In this document: piece by piece, positions 11,644-24,300 of the stretch | Layout: every line of letters begins with the position of its first letter | Numbering within the stretch: the stretch's first letter is position 1 | DNA from: Whalleya microplaca | Lineage: Eukaryota; Ascomycota; Sordariomycetes; Xylariales; Xylariaceae | NCBI GenBank assembly: GCA_022497155.1 | Contig: MU385770.1 | Span: 124,001-188,000 of the forward strand | Direction: 5' to 3' | Length of the DNA: 64,000 bases | Position numbers and translations under genes: made by a program | The notes under the pieces: model-generated | Databases searched by the model: none | What the model was told of the DNA's origin: nothing | The model's input: only the letters and a program-made list of their open reading frames with translations

Positions 11644-13700
11644 CTATTTCAACCACTTGGAATACGCCCATCGTATTCTGTCTAGGGCCCGCAATTGGGA
11701 CTGGATCCCTTTGAGGTTAGCAAGGTCATCGAGGTCTTCCAGGAAGTCCTTCTCGATGTCCGGGGGAAGCAGTTTACGCGCGAGTCGACGGAGAACGTGC
11801 ACCTCGCATACCAGGAGACCGTGGTCCTTGTACGTCAATACATTATTGGGCGAAGGCAGGGCTTCGGAGAAGATGCGGTCGATGTTTCGAAGAACTCGGA
11901 CGCATCTTCCAGCCTGTCGCTTCTCCCGGAAGCCTCTCCTACCTCCAAACACGCCGCGAAGGTACTGTACTATCCCAATAGACACGAAAATGCCCGGAGT
12001 CAGTCCCACGAAGCCGAACACGAGCTCCTGGCTTTTCAAGAGAGAATCGATCCCGCTCATCGCCACTTCCACGTCGACTTTCGTCTTCTGTACTTGTATG
12101 AGCAGCGTGCGGACCAGGTCGCCGCGGACCGCGCCTATGAAAGGAGTCCGTAGGTCTTTCTCATAGGCACGCAGAATCGGTGTCACGTCGCCCTCTCGTA
12201 CCTTAGCCTTGATCTCGGCGACCTGTGACTCCGAGACTGTCGATGCCCCCGTAGCAGCGTTTGGCTTGTCGAGGGCAAACTCGACGACCATGCGCTCCAA
12301 GCTCTCCCGATCCGCTCTCAGGCTGTCGCGGCTCATAATGGCGATCTCGCTGTTGTTGTCGTGACGAATGGTGCCGATTATTTTGCGGACAGGCTCGACG
12401 ACCCAGTTGAACCAGAAGTCGCGGACAGTCACGCCAAAATCCCTGATCCAATCCAGAATATCCTGTTTCCTGTTGACAGCTATCCTCAGAATCGTGGTTG
12501 AGGAAAAGAGAAGAGCTGTGACGGGTAGCCAATATCGCACAAGTCGCGACGGTCGCCCGTTTTGCGCTACTAGCTTTTTGGCTGCTTGTAGGTGTTCCGG
12601 CAGATGTGTTTCTAGGAGCTGCTGTAATCTCCTGGCCACCACTTCTGGTCGATTCGTCTCATCTTCTTCCGCCTGGATCGACAGTTCCGGGTCCTCCTCG
12701 ACACCGGCGAAGACTCTATCTTCAAACTCGGCAACTGAAGAATCCAAGGTCAAGACGTCTTTGAGTACCATATCCATGAGAGCAACGCTGCGCTCCACGA
12801 CACCTTTCCATTCCTGGTTGCTCGACGTGATAATATCAGTCTTGCCGTCATCGGAGCCATGGGTGCCGAACATAAGCCCTTCATCAATCAGGACGCCGAG
12901 ACCACTGGACGTCATTTCTCTCAGCCTCTTCAATCTGGCCTGTTTCTCCCGTACTTCGGACCGGCAAAGAGCCACCGGAGACATGATTCTTCGTTGGATG
13001 TTAGCAAGAGACTTCTCTCTTATGGTTTCCCGGACAATGGTATAGAACCGTCCCCATTGCTGTGAAAGCCCAGCCTGGATCGAGTCTACGCTTGATTTGG
13101 TATCGAGACCGGCAGCTGAAGCGCTACCGCTAGTATATCGCTGTAACCTAGCTTTGCTGTCTGCATAAATATCCACGGACCATGACCATAGCCGTATAGG
13201 GGAGGTTTGCATCATATAAAAGCTGCTGTTCGTTGGAGAAGATAAGACATCGTCCCAATACCAGATATGGTCACCGATGGGGATGATCTGATCCAATAAC
13301 GTATCCAATATTATGCCATAGGTTCGAACCGTCGCCTTGCTCACCAGTAACCACTCGAGCTCTGATTCATACTGGTTTGCTGACACGCTCTCGGCCTGTT
13401 CTGCTAACAGGCTCGACTGAGACAACAGAGACTGTAGGTGCGATGCCGGCAGCACGGCTTGAGATCCGGAGGTCGCTGACAGCGCCTTGATAATTCTCAA
13501 TAAATCTTTCACACGGGGACTGTTTAGGTCTACAGCCTCCTGCGCGGCCAGTTCCCCTTGCTGGCTTGTCAGGTGACTGAAGGGGATGCGGTCCAGTTGT
13601 GCATCCAACCGCCGTACTTGACTGAGAAAGGTCTTAGTGGCATGTTTTAAGTCTACGAGACTCTCTTTTTGAACTTGACTTACTCAGCCACTATAGACAT
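11644..13700 (-). CDS. NCA2: Nca2, nuclear control of ATPase protein 2
   Basis: Two exons: 13700-13684 (17 nt) and 13621-11644; 62-nt intron with a perfect GTAAGT donor; 664 residues. The tiny first exon supplies MSIVAD, giving MSIVADQVRRLDAQLDRIPF, the conserved Nca2 start. Without it the frame would lack an ATG. Other hallmarks are a long helical N-terminal half, RLVRYWLPVTALLF as a predicted membrane segment near residue 370, the conserved FWFNWVVEPVRKII and SLRADRESLERMVVEFA stretches after it, and a second hydrophobic segment (FGFVGLTPGIFVSIGIV). In yeast, Nca2 is a mitochondrial membrane protein that, with Nca3, affects expression of the mitochondrial Atp6/Atp8 transcript. Length is close to the fungal norm. 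Confidence 0.92.
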
Positions 13701-14816
13701 TTTATTATTACCCGTTCACGAGTCTGAGCTTTTGGGTAATATTGGGCAAATGGACTTATATGGGTCGATGTTCGGAGGTGTCGCCGGACTTAACCCCAGC
13801 CCTAATCATGTTATAACGAGTGTAGGGACCTAATAAAATGAGCGATAGAACCCAGCAAAGCTATAATACCCAGCCAGCTAGCCTGTATCCAGCAAATTTG
13901 ATTAAGCGGTTTGCCCAATCGAAGTGCAAATTCAACGTCATCGATAGGCCACTGCACAAGGCTTAGTGATTCGATGTGAACCCTGGATACTGGGTCCTTA
14001 CGGGGGGAAATATTTCCGCAGGCTGGCAGGTCGAATGTTGCTCAGCTGATGTTTACTTTGAGGATGTTCTGTTTGGATGAGATCATTAGGGAACAAAGAA
14101 GCAGAGCTACACGTACAGGTACCTGCGTACCCAACGCCTAACTGCTGTTAGTTAGGCCAGCAGCTGGAGAAGCACCAACCGGCTTTCCGGTAGTTCGCAT
14201 CCATGCCATATGGCGGGCAGCTGTGAGCTTACCGCATATACTGTACATGTAGTACACGTAGTACGTACATAGGACTGCACAGGTACCAATCGGTTACCTA
14301 ATCGCGGCAGAAGTGGAGCCGCGATCGATCGAGCCCCTTTGTGCAGAGCCAAACAGCCCAGACAGACAGACAGACAAAACTGACAAAGAGCATCGACTGA
14401 GCCACAGCACAATTTCAGCCACACCTGAACTAGGCTAGACTTCTGGAACACTGTCCGCGCTTTCGATACGAATACGAGCGGATGCGCCACACATAATGCC
14501 ATTCGCGTCCCTGACAGGTCCCCTCAAAAAAATTCCCCACGCCCGGAAGTTCCAATTCCAGGTGGTCTTATGGTGGCAGCATCCCACTGATTGGTGGTGT
14601 GGTTTCCCAATTGACAGGGACCCTCAACTTTCAAAACATCTAATCTCTCCTTATCGCCTCCCGCCCTGACTTTTTTGCAATTGCAACAAATACCTGCCTC
14701 TCTCCCCTTCGAGACAATCCGTTCATTTTTATCTTCCACAGCTTCACTTCCCTTCTCTGGCTGGTTTACGACGCTCCCTAATCCCGAAGGAAGACACCCT
14801 ATATGAGCCTGCAAAG
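13701..14816. other. intergenic region between divergent NCA2 and ERG25
   Basis: About 1.1 kb separating two start codons on opposite strands; it must hold both promoters. The part next to ERG25 (14540-14760) is CT-rich on the plus strand, as is common in fungal leaders. An open minus-strand frame at 14524-14814 lies in this leader and has no recognisable domain. Confidence 0.55.
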
Positions 14817-16014
14817 ATGGAATCTCTTACTATGGCCACAATGTACGTTTGTTGTCACTGTCCTGCCGTGCTACTTAGCTAGCTACCCCCTTTTCTCGAC
14901 GCAACCCATCGAGCATGAATGCATACGACATGCACATGCAACATGCACCTTGTTGGACCTATGCTGATTCATGTCCTACTACAGGAACGCGACCCTCGCC
15001 GGCGCTTTCACGCAACCTAATTCATATCTCAACGTCTTCGAGGAGGTCACCAAGTACAATGTCCAGCTCAATGTCATTGAGCGGCTATGGGCTGTTGGTT
15101 CCCCCTGATGGTCGAATCTCAACATGCGATCAAGACGACTAACCTGTTGCTTCCTAGGCCTGGTACTTGTGGATGCAGAATGACACATTAGCGACTGGTA
15201 TAATGAGCTTCGTAATGCACGAGGTCGTCTACTTCGGCCGGTGTATTCCGTGGATGATCATCGACAGCATTCCTTTTTTCAACAAGTACAAGATTCAGAA
15301 CGTATGTTAGATTCAGGATGCGGAGACGCGATGCATTGAGCGGTCACTAACTGTCAACAGCAAAAAATACCGACTCTCAAAGAGCAATGGGAATGTGCCA
15401 GTCTGGTGCTGCTTAGCCACTTCACCGTCGAATTGCCTCAAATCTGGCTCTTCCACCCCATCGCGACCTACTTCGGCATGGACTACGGCGTCCCCTTCCC
15501 CTCGCTCGGCAAGATGGCATTCCACATCGCGGTCTTCTTCGTGATGGAAGATGCTTGGCACTACTGGTTCCACCGCGGTCTACACTACGGTCCTCTCTAC
15601 AAGATGATCCACAAGCTGCACCACACCTACTCCGCGCCTTTCGGTCTCGCTGCTGAATACGCCTCGCCGATCGAAGTTATGCTCCTTGCGTTGGGAACGG
15701 TGGGAGGTCCTATTCTATGGGTTTCCCTGACTGGTGATCTCCACCTCTTCACCATGTACATGTGGATTGTCGGCAGACTCTTCCAGGCTATCGACTCGCA
15801 CAGTGGATACGACTTCCCCTGGAGCTTACGGCATTTCCTGCCCTTCTGGGCCGGTGCCGACCACCACGACACTCACCACGAGAAGTTCATTGGCAACTAC
15901 GCCTCAAGCTTCAGATGGTGGGACTACATGCTAGATACCGAGTCCGGTCCCGAGGCTGCCAAGCGCCGCCGCGAGCGGAAGCTCAAGGCTCTCAAGGCCA
16001 AGAAGGCTCAGTGA
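14817..16014 (+). CDS. ERG25: C-4 methylsterol oxidase (sterol desaturase family)
   Basis: Four exons: 14817-14842, 14985-15093, 15158-15301, 15361-16014; 310 residues (yeast Erg25 309). It is a membrane di-iron oxidase of the endoplasmic reticulum that oxidises the C-4 methyl groups of 4,4-dimethylzymosterol in ergosterol synthesis. The three histidine clusters are clear: HRGLH (164-168), HKLHH (177-181) and HHDTHH (261-266). Hydrophobic segments lie around 50-70, 100-120, 145-160 and 195-232. The C-terminus ends KKAQ, which fits a KKxx ER-retrieval signal. Exon 1 gives nine residues before the first intron. The second intron uses an unusual GTTGGT donor, but the joined [14 protein letters not shown] matches the family and a CTAAC branch site is present at 15139. 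I found no obvious sterol-regulatory element by eye. Confidence 0.95.
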
Positions 16015-16719
16015 AGAACTCGATAGCCTCAACTACATCGATAATCTCGATAATCGACAATCTCGACAGAGATTCATATCCGGACATTGGTCAAATCGGT
16101 TGACGACCTTATCAACCTGAACGACTACTCCCTATTAGCAGAAGTGCAAGCCACTCAGATAGGAGATAGATAATTGACCAGTGATGCACGCACACAGCGA
16201 GCAAATGCCACAACCCGTAACGATTCATGTCAATCGCTAATTCTGTATATACTTTTGGGGGGGTGCTGGCCGATGAACATAGGACATTTTAATTTTCGGA
16301 TCGGTAGACACGGCTACTATAGATTAATACAATGCTATCACTCCTCCAGCGGAGACTTAGCAGATATCCATCCTACAGTTATTCCCATGCCAGTTTGTGA
16401 TATACTGTTGCTAGTCTTATGTAGGAATCCATCCTTACATCTTCAATGCAAATTGATGGAAATAGTTGGTACTGCTAAAGATGGATGTGTATCTTGCTCC
16501 TAATATCCCTTATATGCCCCCCTAGCCTCATGTATCACAGATGGATAGAGCTTACAAAGCTTCAGAAGTATTTTACATCTTTAAGTTTAGTTTTAAGTTG
16601 ATAATCTTCGCCGAAGCTACTCTCACAGATTAGTTCAGCACACGCCGTGCGATGCAACTTCGCAGTTCGTCATACATATTGCGACCCTCCAGCCCTCCCG
16701 CGGTGCGCCTTTTCACCAC
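16015..16719. other. convergent 3' spacer
   Basis: Between the ends of ERG25 (+) and the carbinolamine dehydratase gene (-). AT-rich in 16240-16620, with short open frames only. No gene seen. Confidence 0.6.
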
Positions 16720-18381
16720 CTACTTCTTCGGCGTGCAGCAATCGCCGGCCTCGGCGACTGCGCGGTCAGCCACCTGCCTCAAGTCGCAACTACTACTATT
16801 ATCATCTACGATGTCGCCGAAGTCCCTGGCCAGCCCGTCGCAGACGGCGGCGAGCTCGACGTCCCGGGCCGACAGGCCCTTCGGGCTGTGCGTCGTCCAC
16901 CGGATATACGCCGTGTTGTAGACCTGTGGCGGGGATGGTAGATGAGTCAGCGGGCGAGCAAGTGTTACTCAGCAAAGGGCGGGATAGGGGGGGCTGGACT
17001 GGATTGGACTGGGGGCTGCATGTCTAATGGAACGAAAGCGAGTGGCATTCGGTGCTAGTGGATGGTAGACGGCCGTGACTGTCTGTGGCTGCTCGCTCCA
17101 CATCCGTTGAGATGGTGATGTATGTGTTCGGGACTGATTTGTTTGCCTCTGTGCTTGCTGGGAGAAGGAGATAGTCACAGGGAGGCTCTGTTAGGCTGGG
17201 GAAATAAGAAAGAGAAAAAACCCTTACGTTAGACCACTCCGGATGATGGTTCTTCAGTTTACACTGCAGCGACACCGCCGTCATGAAGTCCTACAGAAAT
17301 AGCAAATATTAGTCAATATCGTATGCCCGGCTGTAGAGAAGACGGCACGGCTTTGTGGCATTTGCTTGAAAAAAACGGGGTATGGAGATCAGGGCGCTTT
17401 TATCAGAGGCCCGGGAATGCTCGGGAACTCTTCTGCTGACACATCCCGGACAGAGGCGGTATACGCTCCCTTTCGGCAGCTGTCCTCGCAGACTCGGAGT
17501 ACCGAGATGTCGGTGAGGGTCAGCAGAGAGAGGGAGAGCATGCAGCCCTGACTGGGGAAAGTTGGCATCGTGTGGTTGGCTCAGACACTTGGCCCCCATC
17601 AGAAAGTGCCGTTCTGGATATGAATGAGAGGTACAGTACCGTAGTACCGCTAAGTTCTAAAAGGTGCTGTCCCCGGAATGCCTTGTCGATGCCCCTGAGG
17701 TCGACTGATCATGCTCAGTAGCGCGCAAGAGCTATGTAGCTAATCACCGCTAATTCGGTAGACGGCTATGTATGTCACCTCGTTGATTACTAAGGGCCAA
17801 TCGCCGACAATTCCCCAGCCAGTCTCTCAGCCGGCCCATTATACGTGTTGAGACGAACACACAGATGCGCCTACCGGCTATAAAGCGGGTTTCGGGGCAG
17901 TAGTTATGGGCCCACGGGAGCGAATACGCCGTATACAAGCAGACAGATGCAGAACGAAGGAATCAGGAGTAGATGGGTGCACCACCACCCGGGGAAGTAT
18001 GAACGCACTCACCCACGTCTTCGCAAAGGTCTTGAACTTGAAGCTCCTCTCGAGGCCCTCGCCGCCGGGAATGAGCGTCCACCGCCCGCCTTGCCCTGCT
18101 GATGCCAGCAGGGGCTTCAGGGCCCGGTCCAGAGCGGCTTCGTCCGCACCGGCGGAAAACCGAGCCTGAGTTTGGGTGCTGGTTGACGCCATGCGTGCGG
18201 AGTGGACAAATGCCCGGCGCCCTTGGTATGCAGAAGCACACTGGCGAGAGTTCGTCAAAGTTGGGAGTCTATAGCGCGGTAACCTCCTATAGACTTGGCT
18301 TGGGGCGGTAATGCTTGTTGCAGCGCGCGTTGCAACGGCGCTGGCGCAACGGAGAAGAGGGCCTCCGTGACGAGCGTGCAT
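16720..18381 (-). CDS. pterin-4a-carbinolamine dehydratase, likely mitochondrial
   Basis: Three exons: 18381-18013, 17290-17228, 16923-16720; introns 722 and 304 nt; 211 residues. The dehydratase signature is rebuilt only across exons: GLERSFKFKTFAKTW, then DFMTAVSLQCKLKNHHPEWSN, then VYNTAYIRWTTHSPKGLSARDVELA, holding the conserved K-x3-HHPEW and the following TTHSP-GLS-D pattern. PCD dehydrates 4a-hydroxytetrahydrobiopterin and also exists in organisms without biopterin-dependent hydroxylases. The ~65 residues before the domain start MHARHGGPLLRCAS, are rich in Arg/Ser/Ala and almost lack acids, which suggests a mitochondrial leader. The start at 18381 is the first ATG in the frame after an upstream stop; a shorter form could begin at 18192 (MASTST). 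The first intron is unusually long for this window. Confidence 0.87.
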
Positions 18382-21300
18382 CAGAACGTCGAGAGCAGGT
18401 ACTGGATCGCTCGTATTCACACGTATTCATGAGAGGTCTCAACCTGTCATGTGTTGCCAAGATGCGCGGATGCGGGTGTACCTAGAATGCGGGCTCTCTT
18501 GAGAGGTCGAATAGCTGGAGCAGTTGAGGCTTGGCAGTCAAGCGGCTGTTACCGCAATTACATAACCTAACCCAGTATATAGTAACACTGCGCACCGCTA
18601 GTTTCAAGTCTTGTGACATGGTAACACCTATCGCCTAGCTCTGATACTACTATACCTTGCCCTGAGAAACTGATAATTGATAGAATTTCCCTGTCTAAGC
18701 TGAAGGAGACTTCTTAAGTAAGCATGAGCGTCAATTAAAATCATGATATCGTCAATTTGAAATTTAAGGAGCTAGATGATCGTCTCGTCGACAAGGGGAA
18801 GCTCGCTGTATCATACCTCATCTGGGGTGAGCGACTCTGCGGTTCAAGTCTGTTCCGTTGTAAATACATGCACGTTTGTCAGCAGACATCAGTTCGGAGA
18901 TATCCATCGGGCTTCAAGAATGTATAGTGCTCAATGATCTGATTCGCCAGCCCAAGCTCAGATTTCAGGTATACTAAGCGAGGGAATTGATAGGTTCCAA
19001 TCCCTCATCTACTAGTATGCCTGGTAACATCACGATGGGAAAGACAGCGCATTGGGGATCACGATAGAGGCATCCACTCAAGCCGGCATTCGGACTGGTT
19101 TGCGAACTCATTCCCGGGCATGCGGAGCCGATCAAACGTAGTGCTGTTGTAATCAAGGGCCACAAGGTCGAATAGATTGATGGTTTAAGCAGCATTATAT
19201 CCAGACATGGCGCCATCACCTCCACACACGCCTTTTCATTGACACCAGGCTCCGGGACTACCACGCCTATTTCGGGGGTTACCGTTTGTCCATACGTCAA
19301 CTTCAACGGTTTCCGAATCTGATTAACAAATTGCGGGAGAGCCATCTCCTGAATGACTTGCCTCGATAGATTCAAGGTCCTCAAGGTCTTGGGCTTTGTT
19401 GCTTCATTGTGGCTTAAGTGATCACTAATATCGGATATCATAGTGGTCCGCGCCAGGAACCTATTCATCCACACTTCCTTGTGTTGTCTCCTGTCGTCTG
19501 TAATTACGGTAGCAGATCTTTGTAGGACCCCCGAGGTAGGCTTATAAGCTTCTGGGGGCTTATAGAGATTGACGACAACTCCCTCGAATAGTCATATGTA
19601 CCCATCGGGCTGGCAGTATGTGCTTGACACTGAGAATACGGAGTGGCTACATTGGAGGGAAGAAGCATTATTCCTCGCTGATGGCTTTGTCAGTCATTAG
19701 TAATTACGGCGTCCCCATCGTCTTCCACTCCATGTTGTCCATGGGAAGGAAGACCTACACACACCGGTGGGGATGCCTGGCCTTGAGATGGTGTCGATGA
19801 ATGTACCCAAGCCGTCTTGGCGATGGTCCAGAGATACCAAAAATATCCAAGGTCTGTTCTTTAAGAGGCCTCCTCAGCTTGGATGACGACCCTGATGACG
19901 ATGAACTCTCGGATGACGAACTTAAGCTAGTTGTCCACCAGTCCGATCAAACGGGGTGCTCCATCGCCGGGCACGCTGCGTGCACCTTTCACAAAGCTGG
20001 TGTCATCCCGGCGTTGAAAATCGGCGTCAAAAGCATCGAGCAAGGATGCTGTCTCGATGAAGAGGTTCCTCAGAGGAAGAAGAAAGGTGCCATTTCCAGT
20101 TGTAAATCTCCACAATCAGGAATTCCCGCCACGAATCCGTCGATATAAGCAAGATAATAATATGTCTGAGGTCAAATTACAGCCTAACGATTAATAAGTT
20201 GGTGAATCAAGCTAGCCTTGGGCACCAACACCTAGAACAGCGACCCAAGCCACGGTCTTACAAATAGTGAAGATGTCAGGTATAGAGTTTCACTACATCA
20301 TCAAGACAATATTAAAAGCGGTGCATGCTGATGAGGCTTGCATCGGAACGCCACCCGTTGTCTTGGGTAAGCAGATTCTGTTGAGCGCGCAGTTAAAACA
20401 AGGTTACATACGACACGGATATAGTTAAGGTGGCTTTAGATCCTCCACAACATATTGAACTGCTTACTAAACCGGCGAATATCACGCATATTATCTATAT
20501 GGAAGACCGGAAGGGTGTACAAAACACGGGAGTGACTGACCCCTATATAGCTCTATATAGCTAGGTAGTTTAAAAGTTGAGGTAGTAGTATAACAAATAT
20601 TCAGCCCGGTACTGGGTGGGTCACACGTATGTACATGTAAGCAATGCAATGTCAGCAGCGCTGCTAGTACGACGATGCATTTCATGCATGAAACGCTCCC
20701 GGGACGCCTCCATCCTTGTTCCCAATCGGGCAGACTTGACGAATCGATTAAAGTGTAAGACGGCTTTTAAAGAACATGGCGTGTGTCGCCCGTGTGTTGA
20801 CTTTGTCAGGCGTTGGCTAATACGCGGTACTACTTGAGTTTGCCCTTTCTGGCTTCAAGGGGCGAGCACATGAAAGTCGACATTCGTATACTACTACGCA
20901 CTACGTCGTGTCTCCAAGGTAAAAGTTTCTCAAAATGGCTATGATGACTGAGCTGAACTTGACCGCAAGATACAGAGTATCGATATAAAGAAACCTTAGC
21001 TAATACGTAGTGAGGATGACTTCGGTAAGGTAACGGTAGGCTGATGGTGTTGGCTGTTGGTGTTGGTAAGTGTCCCCTTTGCTTTGACCACTTCATTTGC
21101 GAATAAACAGGATATCATTGGCCAACCGTACGAATCTTTAAAGTTTAATATTAAAAGCCTGTTCGGATGAAGTTGGCAGGTTGGTCGGTTCATAGGCTCG
21201 TACTGTGCATACCATACCATATGTTTAATAAGAATGTAAAACATCTGGAAGCAGCCTCTTATCGATGATGGCATGATGCAGCAGTTGGCGATCGACTGAT

Positions 21301-24300
21301 GGATCTCTCGTCGGTACCTTTGAGTGCTTCCTCTTATCTCCGATCTAAATCCACCTCTGCCTTAATAACCTACATACATACACTCACACGTAGGGCCTGC
21401 ATATAAGGTTAGAAGTAGATGTAACTGCGAGTTGCGCTTGCGACTTGCGCTTGCGGAATGCGCGTGTGAGTGCTACGTAGTAGACCCATTCAACTGAGTT
21501 GGAATATCTCGATGCTGTCGGAGGGTGCAGTACCTAGCTGCGTAAGTGAGGATACCTGAATACTATGCTGCAAGCCATGTAACACCGAAAGTGAATGTGG
21601 CAGGGTCCTTCACGACGCTAAAGCAGATGCGGTGACGTCGTACAAGGCTCTGTGGGAGGTTCGAATAAGGCTCGACAGATTACGTTGAACCTTGGGGCCA
21701 TATCTACAAAGGTTAGGTAATGTACATACATGTACATTATATAATAGGGAGACGTAGACAGGTCTATTAGAGTTTTCTAACTATATTAGGCATTGCCATT
21801 AAGTTTTACCCTGCCTGTTTTTGAGATCAGCTAGATCTATATGGTACTTGACATGCACTTTGTCCGTTTATAGCTATACGGTAGCGAGTATAATTACGTA
21901 CGCCACTACCTAGCTGCGGATTATACGGATCTGTATGGAATGTGATGTTAGTAAGTCGATCAAGAAATGCACTACTAGATAATTAGGTAATATTAGTCGA
22001 GACGTTTCATCCTTCCTTCCTAGACCCGGAACTGCGGGGCGTTTGTATCGCACTGAAGAAATTCAGCAACTTCCAGCATCCATCCATCGCATTTACAACT
22101 CTCCCCCTAACCCCCCTAACAGGCACAACTGCCTGACCTAGGGAGTCCAGGTGCCACAGCAGCGCCATAGGATCCAAGGGCGGGGCGGAGGTTACATGAG
22201 ATCAACGCAAGATTACTATAGAAACCTTGGAAACAATGCGATCAGGCGATGGAGCGCTCTGCCGTTCCCAAGCATATGCATGTTGGGAGCAAACAAAGCA
22301 CGCAGAGGAGTAAGCTGTCGGCGCGCAATCAACGATATGAAGTTCCAACACCGCCAAGAACTATCCAGGGAAGCCCAGTTGCCGACAGCACCGCGGCGGA
22401 GTGCCAAGAATGGGTCAGGGTGGTGCGGAACAAATTGGGGTGCGTTCAATCTCGATTCTCCAAGCAGCGGATTGGACACGCGATTCATTCGCGCCAGAGA
22501 ACGAATACATAACAGTACTAATAACTGCCTATATCTCCGTAGTACGCAGGAACTGTTAGGTGTTATTGGGAAAATATTGATTGCATGATTACCTAATTGG
22601 ATGTCATCACACGTGATGATGGATGATTACTGATACAATATTGAACTTAATATTCTCTAGCCCCCTAACAGCCTAGCAGGCCTAGGCAGCCACACAATGG
22701 ATCGCACCCATGGCACCCACCGCTAGAAAGTACCTACCTCCTATGGCCGGTCGGATGTACATAGAAAACTTACCTAATACAGATGCTTTATGGATCAAGG
22801 CCCAATAATAAAGCCTCAGCACTTGAGGCTAAAAGCTTGGGCATACATGTACTTCATTACGCATACGAAATATACATATGTACATAGCTACGACTATCGA
22901 GAAACCACGCAGTGTTTCCGTTCTGGTGCGGAATCAGGTACTATATCTACCTGCTCTTCGTCAGTTAGATCACGTCACGAAAATCCTCCAAGGTTGTGCC
23001 TTGCTAGGGGCTACAGTGGTGTACATAGGAGTTACGGAGTTCATCGTAGGTCTACAATCCAAGGGGTTGCAAGGTCGGAAGCCCTGCGTTACGCAAGGCG
23101 TCTATTTGTCTGTTAAGGGCCTGCGGGATGGAACTTTTGCTTTTATTAGACACACACAATACTATGTATTAGGTCGTTGTCAAGCTGTGTGGCGCCTGTA
23201 AACAAGGTAACCTTCGAAACAGATGAATAAGCTTCCCAATTGAATCGAGGCAATATCTACCTCCCCAATGTAACATTGAAGCTGGTTAACCTTAAAAGCG
23301 ACCAAGAGCGAGCACCTAATGAAACACGCCGACATTTCTAGTCGGCCGAGGTATATGACAAAATGCACCACCTGACGATGTACTGCGAAGGGTACCTACA
23401 TTACCTGAGTCTGGTAGGTGAAATATTAGGTACCTATGCACATACTCGTATCTTCAACGGATTTACATGATATACATCTTCCTCTTACGTTGGTATATAA
23501 TGGTATTTACAGGCACACAAACCCATCGGAGTAGCAGGCGAGTTTGTACGGAATATGGTCGTAGACATGTAATGATTGCAATATGACCAAGGGCGATTGT
23601 CGTCTCTTCGGCCGATAGGATACCACTCAAGCCGAAGTGACACGAGGGATTTTACTCTTTATTGTCGCTATTAGGTACGCAGGCTGGCTGGCTGGCAAGA
23701 AATAGCCTGGCATCATTGGCCCAGTGGCCTTAGGTAATTATGCCACACACTTACATGCATAAAATACGTAGTACATGGCGGTACATGCAGGTACTCCTTC
23801 GGGTATCAATTTGCAACCTCTTCTCGTTATTTCTTATTAATCAGGTTACACAAGCCCGTACGCAGCAAAAACCAACAGATTTTCCATGCTCCTGTCACAT
23901 TACCTATGTACATATTCCCATATGTATCCCCGATCCCTCAATTTCCCACATCCCGCCGGCAGTTCATCAGCATCCGCAGCAGCAGCAGTGGCAGAGTGGC
24001 AGTCCCTCAACGTTGAACGTCAGAAAGTCCGTTATTGCGATTTTTACGTACGAGGTACATGTACCACGCGGTAAGTCCCTGTAGGCTGTCCCCACGTCCC
24101 CATATCCCCATATTTCCGTTATTTTCCCCCTAGCAGCCTAGTACTTTTGTTTATCGGCTTCGGGCTGCTGACAAAGACTCTCATGTAGGTCTGAGTACTT
24201 AGTAATAAGTTTGGCCGGCAATTTTCGGTGAATCTACTGCTCTAAGTCCGTACCCAAAATACGCAGTACGCAGTACATACAATTCCAACAATTCCAGATG

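Noticed and set aside
14524..14814. 96-codon minus-strand frame upstream of ERG25 containing CCNCKK
   Set aside because: It lies opposite the CT-rich ERG25 leader; the cysteines alone do not make a known finger and no other evidence supports it.
18781..18860. GGTTCAAGTC resembling a tRNA B box
   Set aside because: No matching A box, acceptor stem or anticodon arm could be folded around it.
21600..21680. GGTTCGAAT resembling a tRNA T-loop
   Set aside because: The flanks do not pair into a T arm or acceptor stem, and no A box is placed upstream at the right distance.
22151..22588. 145-codon plus-strand frame in the gene-poor region
   Set aside because: An opposing frame of 90 codons is also open, and the product has no domain or compositional support.
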